Source: Oscheius tipulae
Taxonomy: Eukaryota > Nematoda > Chromadorea > Rhabditida > Rhabditidae
Direction of reading: 5' to 3'
NCBI GenBank assembly: GCA_037178975.1
Contig: JASJZH010000004.1
Span: forward strand, 11,098,001-11,162,000
DNA: 64,000 nt
The notes beneath the pieces are model-generated. The model saw nothing but the letters and a program-made list of their open reading frames with translations. It was not told the DNA's origin and did not search any database. This document shows positions 1 through 10,489 of the stretch, one piece after another (the first letter of the stretch is position 1; every line of letters starts with the position of its first letter). Both the position numbers and the translations under genes were made by a program.

Positions 1-21
1 CAACAATTGAGAAGTCTTTAG

Positions 22-3000
22 GTCACTGAAGAAAGTCCCTGTGGAATGGGAAACGACTGTTGCAAAGTCAAGGAAAAATCGGTGTGCGGAGGTGGAAGAA
101 AGACTCTTTTGAAACTGGCGGATTTGTCGGATTGTGCAGCTTTTGATCGAGACCAGGAACTTATTTTCCCGCCAGAGTTGAAGGTAGGGGGTGGAGATGA
201 AGAGACAGAAAGACAGAAACAGAAGGCAGAGTGACAGAAAGACGGAAAGACAGAGAGACCAGAGAAACAAGAGAGACAGAGAGATAGAGACTTTTTCAGA
301 TCAAACATTTCCACTCTCAGTCCTTCATATACCGTCATGAACTCACCAGCTGGTTCCAACCCAACACATATGACCAGCTCCTCACTCTCAAGAGGCTCCA
401 TCCCTATGCCAGACTGATTTCTGGAAACTCTGAACTGGCTGTGGAGCTCAAGTTCCGATTCATTGACTTGGGAATGGTCATCAATCCTAGACAGGTATGA
501 GTCTTACACCTCCTTGAACGGAATCTTTTAAGGTCTCGGACCTGCATGAATCTTACTTGGACCCTATCAAAGGAGCTTACTTGGGGACAGCTCTGAGTCT
601 CTCGGAAATGGACAACATATTGCAAGTTTACCGTGGACAGATGAAAGGTTAGACCAGTTCAAAACTAGCTCTGAGTCATCCTTTCAGAATCAGAGACAGC
701 AATCTTCCGGGAAGTTCACAACATGATGCACTGGTTTGCTGGGAAGCACGTGAGAAATGTAGCCTCAGTGGCAGGTAACATCGCGACAGCTTCTCCTATT
801 TCTGATCTGAATCCCATTTGGATGGCTTCCAATGCAGAGGTACAGTATCCCTCTCTGTCTCTTTGTACGTCTCACTATTCTTCTCTTCAGGTCATTCTGG
901 AATCCGAAGAACGCGGTCCAAGAACACTTCACATCGACGAGAAGTTCTTCCTCGGCTACAGGAAGACAGTCATTGCCCAAGATGAGGTAGTCAAAGCTAT
1001 CTGGGTTCCCAGAACCAAAGAGGTGAGACACTCTGATCGTAACTCTCACTAGAAAGAGCCCAGAACCAGTACTTCAAAGCCTATAAGCAGGCCCAGCGAA
1101 GAGAGGACGACATTGCCATTGTCACCGGAGCTTTCAATGCCACGGTCAACCCGAAAACTCACATTATCGAGGATATCCGGATGGCTTACGGAGGCATGGC
1201 TCCCACTACCAAATTGGCTCTTCAGACAATGAAGGCCATGAAGGGGAAGTAAGTCGTTATTCTCCAAAAAGGGTTATTTTGTGGTTAAGAAAATGGGACA
1301 AGAGCGTCCTCGACCTGGCCTTGGATAACCTAACAGCCGAGTTTGCTCTTCCAGCTGGTGTTCCAGGAGGAATGTCCAGATATAGACTTGCTCTGACTTT
1401 GTCCTTCTTTCTCAAGTTCTATCTGGAAGTCTCGAAGAGTCTGGAACTAGAGGATCCGAAGACTATCACTGAAATCGGGCTAGAGATCCCGGACAAACTG
1501 TACGCGAGTCAGGTTTATCAGGTGAGAGAAACAACGAGACAGAGAGACAGGGAGTTCTCTAAGGAAATTCCCAAGGATCAACCATCTCACGACCCAGTTG
1601 GTCGCCCTCTCGCCCACGTCTCTGGCCAGAAACATGTGACAGGAGAGGCTATCTACTGTGACGATGTCAACGTTGCCGGTACCTTTGTCATTGTTTCCTT
1701 TTCCAAAAATATTTAGACTGTCTCCATATGGCCTTAGTCCTAGCTCCCATTGCTAAGGGAACACTTCAGTCCATTGACTACTCTAAGGCCAAGGAAATCA
1801 AAGGAGTCATGGGATTCGTCGATGCTTCGGATCTACCAACTAGGAATAAACTGGGACATGTCAATGACACGCCAGTCTTTGTGGATTCTGAGGTAGGCTG
1901 ACTAAAAATCAGTTCCTCATGACAACTGTCAGAAACCTTAGCATTTCGTCCCAAACCTATGTCATCTTGACAGAAATTGTATCAACTGGTCACTCACTCA
2001 TCTTGTCCCCTCTCTTCTCATTCTGTCTCTTTCGAAATCAGCATGTCCGATCGGGGTTCTTTGAGTTTCGGGAACTCATTTGTGGCCTATCAATTTTCTA
2101 GAACTACCTTAATTTGCCTCACCACAAACCTACGTCGTTTTGTCATTCTCACAAAGTGTCTCACTGTCAAAGACTTGTTATGACTTGGACTTTAAGGCAG
2201 GCGTATCTCATTTAATATGAACTACTTTGTCAACTTGGTCGCAAGACCTTTGAATTCAGACAGACACTGCCACAGGCAGTGGAAATTTTCAGTTCTCGGC
2301 CATTTCAGATCACCTACCACTGTCAGCCAGTAGCTGCTGTCATTGCCACGGACCACGAAACAGCAAGACGAGGAGCCAATGCCGTCAAGCTGGAGTATTC
2401 TGTCTCCAAGCCAGTGGTCTCTATTGAAGATGCAATCGAGGCAGAGTCTTACCTAGGAGATCGCTTCGTTATCCACTCCTCTCTCCTGGAAAATGAGACA
2501 AGGATCCAGTCGGATTGGTCCAAATACGAGAGAGTCGTCGAGGGAGAAGTGAAGATGGGAGGCCAGGAACATTTCTACCTGGAGACCCAAAACAGTATTG
2601 TGATTCCCCATGAGGACGATGAGCTCGAGATCATTTCCAGTACTCAGGGAGTCAACGATGTCCAGGTTTGACCCATTTTCTCTGCTCCATACCTTCAAAT
2701 TCAGATGGAAACGGCCAAGATTCTCGGAATTCCAGCTCACAAAATCGTATGTCGGGTTAGAAGGATCGGAGGAGGATTTGGAGGAAAAGAGTCTACGGGA
2801 GCTCTACATGTGGCTCCGGCAGCCATTGCAGCTAGAAAGTGAGAAACTGATGTTTTGGTAATAATTTTTTTTGCTAGGCTTCGAAGACCGATCAAGTGCA
2901 CCCTGGAGCGTTTTGATGACATGGCCATGACAGGGACGAGGCATCCTTTCAGGTTCAACTACAAGGTATGTCTCTCTGTCTTACTGTCTCTCTGAGTCAC

Positions 3001-5649
3001 TCACTGCCTCTCTTATCATACAAAACACTCAATTTTTTTGTAGAATTAGAAAAAAAGGCAAGAGCCCTTTTTCGTTCATGTTCTGCAAAGTTGTAGACTT
3101 TGGTATGGGCTACAAGATCGCAGAGCATCACAGAGGTGAAAAATCACGTTTTGGGCCCGATACAGCGGATACGAAATATCTCTGCCACTCCGAGTCTCTG
3201 TTTTCTTGTACGTTTTAAAGAAACTTTTTAGGTAGCCTTGGATAACAAAGGAAAACTCATCGACTTCGACGTGACAGCCTACAGCAACTGTGGTCATACC
3301 TTCGACCTCTCCGTTGGAGTTATGCGTAACTTTCCTAACCTTTTCACAACGTTCCAATACTTCCAGATAGAGCCATGGTCCACATTGACAACTGCTACAA
3401 GTTCGGAAACGCTGACATTACCGGGAAAATGTGCAAAACGAATACGGCTTCCAATACTGCCTTCAGGTATACATTCGCCTTTGCCTGTAGAAAAAGACTT
3501 CAGAGGCTTCGGAGGTCCTCAAGGAATGTTCTGTACCGAGACTTTGATGCAGCACCTGGCTGAAGAACTGGATCTGGATCCGGTCAAGCTCCGAGAGGAG
3601 AACATGTATGAGGAAGGAGACTGTACTCCCTTCGGAATGCATCTGAACCAGTGTAACATCAAAAGGACATGGTTTGAATGTAAGGAAAGTGCAGAGTATG
3701 AGAAGAGACTGGAGGAGGTGAAGCGATACAATCAGTAAGTGTCTCTGTCTCTCTGAATCTTGTCCTTCAGACTGAACAAGTACCGCAAAAAGGGAATCTT
3801 CCTCATGCCCACAAGATTTGGTATTGGCTTCGGAATCAAACACTTGAACCAGGCCGGAGCCCTCGTTCTCATCTACACCGATGGAAGTGTATTGATAACC
3901 CACGCCGGAATGGAAATGGGACAGGGACTGCACACTAAAATTCTTCAGGTTTGAAATTTGAGGATCTCGGAAGACAGTTTACAGATTGCCGCCAGATGTC
4001 TGGACATCCCAATCGAGAAGATTCACATCCATGAATCGGCCTCCGATAAGGTCCCGAATGCGTCACCGACAGCTGCTTCAGTTGGATCAGATTTGAATGG
4101 ACTTGCTGTTCAAGTGGGTCAAGAGTTTTCATTCCAAGTCTCTGGATTCAGGACGCCTGCCAGCAACTGAACGAAAGACTAGCTCCTCTCAAGAAAGAGT
4201 TTCCTAAAGATACGTGGGAGCAAATTGTCAAGAAGGCTTATATGGACAGAGTCAACCTGTCAGCCTACGGTTTCGGAAAACTTCACTATCAGCCAGTCGA
4301 CTTTGTCAACGGTATCGGTAATGAGCTCTTTGGATACTGTGTTTACGGAACGGCTTGTTGCGAAGTGGAGGTCGACTGTCTGACCGGAGACCACCATCTT
4401 TTAAGGACGGACATAGTCATGGACGTGGGAGACAGTCTCAATCCAGCTATTGACATTGGTCAGATTGAGGGAGCTTTTATTCAGGTGAGACAGGGACAGA
4501 GGATTGGGAGCCAGAGACAGCAAAACAGAGAGGCAGTAAGACAGAGAAGTAGAGCGAGAGAGAAACAGAGAAGCAAAGCGACAGAGAGACGGAAAGACAG
4601 ATAAAGAGAGACAGCGTGGGAAAGAGAAAAGAAAGAGACATGCAGAGAAGCCGAAGGACGGACAGGGTGACAGAGAGGCGGAGATAGAAGAATGACAGAG
4701 TCAGGTCTCTGTATCGGATGTTTCAGATAGAAAGAGAGTCTGAAAGACAGATCCGTAACGACGAGGGTCAGAATAAAATCGACGGTACATAAGATTAGCA
4801 AATTAGCTCGAAGTTGTAGCTAGAAAAACAGAAGACACAAAAAGCATCCAGGACTACGCCTATAGCTTCTCACCTCATTTGTCCTTCCCGAATGTTTCCA
4901 TCAGACAGCATCCAGTTGCGACCACTTTGTATAAAGCACAGATCCCTTCTCTTTTCATCGCTTGAGAAGAGAAGGGATCTGTGGAAACTTCTAAGAGCAA
5001 ACAAACTTGAAAATGTCCCATCTTCTGTCAGGAATGAATTTGGGTAAAGGATCTGAGCGCTATCAGCCTTCCCTAGTGGCTCCGAAGGTTTTCATAATCT
5101 GTACCAAACACCGCTGTGGATCCATGGAAAAGCTCCAGGAGTCGGGAAGGCTGTCGATTCTATTCTGACCCTCGTCGTTACGGATCTATCTCTTTCAGAT
5201 TCTCTTTCTATCTGAAACATCCGAGACAGACCTGTTTCCTGTTTTGACTAGCTTTTTAGGGCTACGGTCTGTTCACCATGGAGGAAATCAAGGTCCGTCC
5301 CGATGGAATCCGCCTGACTAGAGGACCAGGCAACTACAAGATTCCATCAGCTGACGATGCACCCCGGCACTTCAATGTCGAACTTTTGCGTGGCAGCAGC
5401 AACAAATCTGCCATTTTCTCGTCAAAGGCAGTCGGAGAGCCTCCTCTGTTCCTCGGTGCATGTGCGTTTTTCGCCATCCGAGAAGCTGTCAAGGCGTTCC
5501 GTCAAGAGAATGGAGAGGAGGGCTACTTCCGGTTTGATTCCCCAGCCACTCCAGAGACTATTCGAATGGCCTGTGAGGATGAAATCCTGGAGAAAGTCCC
5601 AGCTCTTCCTGAGAAGGGAGACTATACTCCCTGGACTGTGCCCCTGTAA
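22..5649 (+). CDS. xdh: Xanthine dehydrogenase, 3' part of the gene (N-terminus outside window)
   Basis: Molybdo-flavoenzyme that oxidises hypoxanthine to xanthine and urate. About 15 exons on this strand read as one XDH from the linker after the 2Fe-2S domains (CGMGNDCCK, 40-66), through the FAD domain ([15 protein letters not shown] near 340; [20 protein letters not shown] near 740) to the molybdopterin domain. The three residues that define XDH are present: Glu in GGGFGGKES (near 2775), Arg in [12 protein letters not shown] (near 3500) and Glu in [11 protein letters not shown] (near 5430). Aldehyde oxidases replace the first two, so this is XDH. The frame ends at TAA 5647-5649 with a C-terminus like the animal enzyme. 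The first exon seen starts after an acceptor at 20-21, so the 2Fe-2S exons lie upstream of the window. Most introns are 30-60 bp; the last (about 4485-5258) holds a foldback element. Exon edges were placed by eye from GT/AG and protein continuity. Confidence 0.95.
4715..5223. repeat. Nested foldback element in the last XDH intron
   Basis: Two arms of about 68 bp (4715-4782 and 5154-5223) are near-perfect reverse complements. Inside them sits a separate 17-bp perfect hairpin (4937-4953 with 4967-4983, 13-base loop). The DNA between the inner and outer arms does not pair. The element accounts for most of an intron about ten times longer than its neighbours. It carries no transposase-like reading frame, so it looks like a non-autonomous foldback/MITE-type insertion. 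Confidence 0.75.
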
Positions 5650-5974
5650 TAAGTTTGGTAATAAAAACTACTGTCATTTTTTGAGCTATTCTTTCTTCTT
5701 TCTTGCCCAGTCTCTTCCGGTCCCTGTAAAAGTAGATTCCTATGTAGCTACTATTACAGGCGTGATCAACTTTCCGTCGTTTGTAGGCACATTAATCTCT
5801 AGGAACTAGACAGGCTCGCCAACTTCTCTGAAACTACAGAGCTGTTTTGATGACTCCTGAGACCGTTGTCTCTATCTCTGTCTCTGTCACTGTTTTTATC
5901 TCCGAGGCTAGAGATTGGGCAAAATGTGACTTCATTGGCCTGATATACAGATAGTGGGAAGGGAAGAGTGATGT

Positions 5975-6189
5975 CTACTTTCCACAGCCACAGGGAGACG
6001 GAGGGGGAGGAGGAGGTAGTGGAGCACTGAAAATTACCAGTATTTTTGTACGAATTCGAACTTCTACCATCCACAAGGAGGAGGAGGGGCACCGCAACCG
6101 CAGCCACCGCCACCACCACCTAGCATTCCGAAGAGGAAGGCGTCCGATACAGCGACTACGAGAAGTACGAGGATGTAAAAGATTCGCAT
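5975..6189 (-). CDS. Small secreted Gly/Pro/Cys-rich peptide
   Basis: Two exons give about 57 residues. An N-terminal hydrophobic signal peptide (MRIFYILVLLVVAVSDA) is followed by a glycine run with CGCG, a proline run, and Cys-Gly-Cys near the end. The intron lies at about 6023-6064 (GTAGAAG...TTTTCAG) and the stop is at 5975-5977. The composition resembles the low-complexity N-terminal half of nematode ground-like proteins, but the ground-like domain itself is absent. A TATA-like CTTATAAAG on the same strand lies at 6227-6235, about 40 bases before the ATG. It is probably extracellular, perhaps cuticle-associated; that role is inferred from composition only. It converges with xdh. Confidence 0.6.
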
Positions 6190-6226
6190 GGTTTGATCAG
6201 TTGATGTGTTTCCTCTATCCTCTTGA

Positions 6227-6235
6227 CTTATAAAG
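6227..6235 (-). promoter_or_regulatory. TATA-like element of the 6189 (-) gene
   Basis: Reads CTTTATAAG on the minus strand, about 40 bases upstream of the ATG at 6189. Confidence 0.4.
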
Positions 6236-6403
6236 CCCTCCAATGTTGTTGTAAGACATCAAGTGTACTCGAAAATGAGTGTGACCGGCCAGTTCTCATA
6301 GCTGCAGGGCAGAAGCAACAAAAAAGAAAACTGTGTGATCCAATCGTGCAAGGGGGTCAGACAGGTTTAAACGTGTCAAGGTCATAAGGTCACCTTTATT
6401 CAC

Positions 6404-8050
6404 CTAATAGCGCCCGTTGACAATCTTATAGAACTGGTCGTCGAAGTCGTAGTTGAAGAAATGACTGATCTCCACGTCTTGCTGGAAACGACTGACGGCT
6501 CTCTAGAACAGTTTGAGTTCAAAGAGAGACAAAAAGACAGAAAACAGAAAGACAGAGATACAGAGAGACTAAGAGACGGAGAGACACAGAGACAGGCCAG
6601 TTGACATGAGAATTATGTCGGTTCTGTCTGGAACAGAGCTAGTCCCTCTGTCCTGCTGACATACCTGTAAAGGAGGTAGAAGCATCATTATTCCTGACAG
6701 TCTTTCAGCAGGCTCTCTTAGTTTCCTCTCGTGTTTCAGGTAGACGATCAGTTCTTTAGTGACCTGCTGTCTGACTTGACTTGTTAATGTTTCACACTCG
6801 AAAGATTGACCATCGATACCTGAAAATCTTGTAATGTTATCGTGTCAGCAAAACTGACCATGGTCCCAAAGGGAAAAGGCCAATAATGCCAGGAATTCGA
6901 TTTCATCAACCCTGAGAACCTTCATTGGCTCCAAGAGATTTCTTCGGAACAGTTCAAACGATGGTGACAGAGTCTCACAGGCGTCTTTGCCGGTCATGAG
7001 AGGGCTGTGCCCCTCGTCGCTGTAGAAGGACTCGGGTCTGGACATGTCAATGTAGTCACCCGTTGACATGAGAATTATGTCGGATCTGTCTGGAACAGAA
7101 CTACTCCCTCTGTCCTTCTTTTCTGTCTCTCTGCCTCTTTATCCACTTACTCAAAACAGAACAATGGTATCCAGATTCCAGAAGAAGAAAATGGATGAAG
7201 AATCTCTTATACAGAAGTTTCTGGATTCAAATAGTAACAAACTTCTTGAAACTTGGTACCTGCTGGTCCAGGGGCAAGACTTCCAACTGTGGAAACGAGT
7301 TGACCGTGAAATCTGCCAACAGTCCGACCTCTTTCACGTTGATGTCGCTAGCCTCTCGGTAATTTATACATCGTGCATCACTTTTCTATACACTCTTTTG
7401 TATAAAAACAGGAAAAGGACTCACACTGAACACGTTTGGACAACTCCTTCCATGAATTTGCTTTCTGATCTCATCCATTTTCTGATAGTTATCTCTGAGC
7501 CTGTTAAGACCCACCATTTCTACCTCAAAGTCCTGGAAAGGTACTGATAGTAAACAGTAAAGACTCACAGGAGTAGGACAGTCCGTCTCCAGTGCACTTC
7601 CCAGATTCTCTCGGTACTTTTGGACAGCTAAAAGTTGAAAAGTTAAGCCAAGACAAAAGCTCACAGATTTTCTTCATCCCACAGGAAAGACACTTGTTCA
7701 AGCGACATGCCCGGCAGAAGTTGCGTATCGCTGTAAGTTTTGAAATTTTAGAGATCGTGGGAAATGACAAACTGGAAGAAATTTTGCAGGTACCACCAAC
7801 TCTGCAAACATAATCCTTGTCGAGAGCGACTGACCGCCGGAAGAAGGCGGCACAGGCTCTTAAAGTTCAAAGTTATAGAGAGACAGAAACAGGAGACAGA
7901 GAGACAAAACGAGAGATAGAGACAGAGAGACAAGAACTTATACCTGCAAGCTTCAGCTCCAAAATGCATTCCGTCTCCTGGTTCACTGCATACTGAACAT
8001 GGCTTTCTGACGAAGGATTTGGTGGGTTTCGAAGAGCTCGGCTTGTCCAT
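6404..8050 (-). CDS. Nuclear hormone receptor (supplementary nematode NHR)
   Basis: A ligand-type transcription factor with a C4 zinc-finger DNA-binding domain followed by a ligand-binding domain. The first exon (from ATG 8048-8050) encodes CSVCSEPGDGMHFGAEACR. The next gives ACAAFFRRSVALDKDYVCR (near 7840), then FCRACRLNKCLSCGMK (near 7700), so both zinc fingers are present. The ligand domain is spread over further exons: DFEVEMVGLNRLRDNYQKM (near 7500), KEVGLLADFTVNSFPQLEV (near 7300), KLLYKRFFIHFLLLESGYH (near 7200), FRRNLLEPMKVLRVDEIEF (near 6930) and a last exon ending FYKIVNGRY (stop 6404-6406). This is the expansion-type NHR of nematodes; ligand and targets cannot be told. Introns carry GTCTCT-type tracts. 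A piece of the gene is duplicated inside one intron (see findings). Confidence 0.88.
6600..6657. repeat. Intragenic duplicate of an NHR intron/exon boundary
   Basis: These 58 bases match 7062-7119 with only a few differences. The source copy spans the polypyrimidine tract, acceptor and first codons (DIILMSTG) of an NHR ligand-domain exon. The duplicate lies in the intron after the exon ending LPPLQ. Confidence 0.8.
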
Positions 8051-8464
8051 TGCTCAATTTTAGCACCCAAACTTCAAAAGATGAGAGAGCAGACTGGTTC
8101 GAGCTGATAACTGTGTCCCCAGCTGAGGAAGAACCGTATCAGTTTAGTGTTGACTCCGTGATCGATAGCTGTCCTACGGAGAAAATACTAAGCACAAAAG
8201 TACAATGTACCTGGAAATGACAGAGAGTGATGAAAGATTACTGGAAGGAGATGTTATTGTTTGTTTGTACTGCTGTTTTCAGGAAACTAGTGAAGGGTTT
8301 CCAGTGACAGTGTATCTAACTTTTCGAAGTATTTTGAGTGAGTCAATTAATTGTTTAGCACCTAAACTGAGTTTATTTCAGTTTTTCCTAAAATTGGATC
8401 AGTCAGCGCCCTAATTTGCTGACTTACCTTCTGAGAAATGATCAACTTTTGGTCCCTCGCTTGC

Positions 8465-8472
8465 TATATAAT
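8465..8472 (+). promoter_or_regulatory. TATA-like element of the 8505 gene
   Basis: TATATAAT lies 33 bases upstream of the ATG at 8505, in the usual position relative to a start site for a short leader. Confidence 0.45.
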
Positions 8473-8504
8473 GCAGTTTGGGACCGTCTTACACATCCTT
8501 CAAA

Positions 8505-9498
8505 ATGAAGTGTCTCCTTCTTCTCTGCCTTGCCGTCGTGTAAGTTAGTCAGCCTCGACCGCGTGCGGAAAATCGGCGCGGCTTCCTTGCTCTGTTGGTT
8601 AGCGCTTTGATTACAAGACAAAAATGGGTCGGGTACGATTCCCGGACTGGTAAAATTTGTTTGTCTGTTCGTGAAACACACCTTTACAGGGTTTTTGTAC
8701 CTGTAGTCGGGCCCAAATCTTCGTTTTCCTTTCCCGCGCATCTTTCAGGCGGCTAAATTCAAACGGCGGGGGGTTATATCAGACACCATCCGCCCCTACT
8801 ACGCAGTATGTTTAAGGAATGGGATACTATCAAAAGGATTAGGACTCTTTGACCTCAATGCGCAAATTCGTTCTGAAGTCAATCAACATCAGCAGTCCAA
8901 TTCGGTCGTCGGGGCCGATTGTAAAAATGTATTTGGAGGATGCATGTACACCACCAACTCCAATCTTTATAATTCCCATGTGTAAGTTGGCCTTTATCAT
9001 GTGAATGGCTTTTTAGCGGCAATGTCATATCTATAAAAGGACGGAAAAAAAGGAGTTCGATGGGAAAGTATGAAAGTCTCTTTCTTTTAAACTCTCTCTA
9101 CTTAGAGTGATCAATAACGTCACTTCTAGTAACAGCATCGTAGGAGTCGACTGCACAGGGAGCTGCAGCTACGTGGTCGGGAGCACACTTTATGGAACCC
9201 AAATTCAAAACAGGTATAAAGTTTTGCATTTCGATCCAAGTTAACATTTCCAGAAAACGTTCGGTTCATGTCATCACTAATCAGGCGGACTTGAAACGAG
9301 CGTAAGTTCGATGACTATCGGTCTCACTGTCTCTCTTTACTTCGGAATTAAATTCTATTTTAGGATTGAACAGTCGGCCAAGAATTTTTACGGATCGATC
9401 GCTCTGCACGACATATCGTCATCAACGACAACACTGATCCAATGACTTTGAAGGATGCCAAAATTACTGGTAGCGGAACCTACCGTCTTGGTGGCTAA
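8505..9498 (+). CDS. Secreted protein of unknown family, possible frame break near the 3' end
   Basis: The start exon encodes a signal peptide (MKCLLLLCLAVV) and splices at GTAAGT. Later exons encode VGADCKNVFGGCMYTTNSN (near 8920), SNSIVGVDCTGSCSYVVGS (near 9145) and KRSVHVITNQADLK (near 9260). The middle looks like a cysteine-containing repeat: DCKNVFGGC and DCTGSCSY each follow VVG/IVG. In the last exon the frame that splices correctly ends at TGA 9443-9445. A second frame starting near 9415 gives VINDNTDPMTLKDAKITG and ends at 9498 just before an AATAAA at about 9518, so the ancestral ORF probably ended there. Either a one-base indel or an unseen intron separates them. The family was not recognised. 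Confidence 0.55.
8565..8655 (+). other. tRNA-like remnant inside an intron
   Basis: GCTCTGTTGGTTAGCGC resembles a tRNA D-arm/A-box. GGGTACGATTCCC, about 40 bases later, resembles a B-box with its T-arm pair. The anticodon region does not fold cleanly (9-base loop). I read it as a tRNA pseudogene or the head of a tRNA-derived repeat, not a working tRNA. Confidence 0.4.
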
Positions 9499-10489
9499 GT
9501 GTCCATCTCACTTTTACGAATAAAACTTCATTGCAAGCCCATCTTTATCTCGAGACAGACAGAGACAGAATCATGATAATCGGCCGCCAGCTGGAGAGGT
9601 CTGGCTTCCAGGATTAGTCTTTAGACTCTCAATGGATCGACCCTCTCGTAGTTACTTCCATCCGGCGGCGGACTCCCGACCCCTTTTGTGTCCACCTCAA
9701 TCCTAGCAACCAGCCTTCTCCTAATAGCGCTCTGATTAATGCCAATAGCCTTGACTCACCCTCACCTCGTCATTTTCCTTCCCACCTTCTCATACATTCT
9801 ATTCACACGAGGCTCCGTAACAGTCCTAATGATAACAGCATGAGCTGGCAGCGAGCGAGCACAGCGTGCTCGGGTCACTCGTGTTTGAGCGAGGTCTTTG
9901 CGCGCGCACAACCATGCCTGCTCCTTCCTTTCGGTTCGTGTGTTCCATTTTAAGTGATATTTTATCATTTTTAGTTAATTTCCCCAGAAAAACAGAGAGA
10001 GAGAGAGAGACAGAGAGACATAGACTCTCGCAAATATATAGATTCAATTGTTCATATCCCCTGAGAAAGCTCCCAAAATGTGATTATACCTTCACATCGT
10101 TATCACTAGAAAAACGGTAGTGTTGTCACAACATTTAGGGCCCAAACGTGTGTTGGTTGCTTTGTTCGCAACCGTCTCTCTCTCTTTTTCCCCGGACAAC
10201 ACTTGCCCTATTGTCGACCAAGTATCCACCAAACTTACTCTCACCCAATATTTTTCTATAAAAATGGGTAGTTTGCTGAATGAGACTGTTTTTTGAGTGT
10301 TCTTCGGATTCTTGACTCTTCTTTTTACAATTTCACTACGGGAGAGGACATGGTTTTTGTCTCTCAAGGGAAACCTCCGCTACTCATCGTCGATGCATTT
10401 TTGGATCCCGAACTCAATATTGACTCATATTCGGTGTCTTGGATCCCTTTCTCTGGCTCGTTCTTCCAAAAATCACCGTTTTCAGATCC
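9499..10489. other. Intergenic, no gene seen
   Basis: About 1 kb between the unknown secreted gene and ceramide synthase. It holds short AGAGAC/GTCTC tracts (9550-9570, 9985-10020, 10170-10190) and a small CGAGCAC/GTGCTCG palindrome near 9855. The open frames here lack start context, signal or splice support. The promoter of ceramide synthase should lie at the 3' end. Confidence 0.5.
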
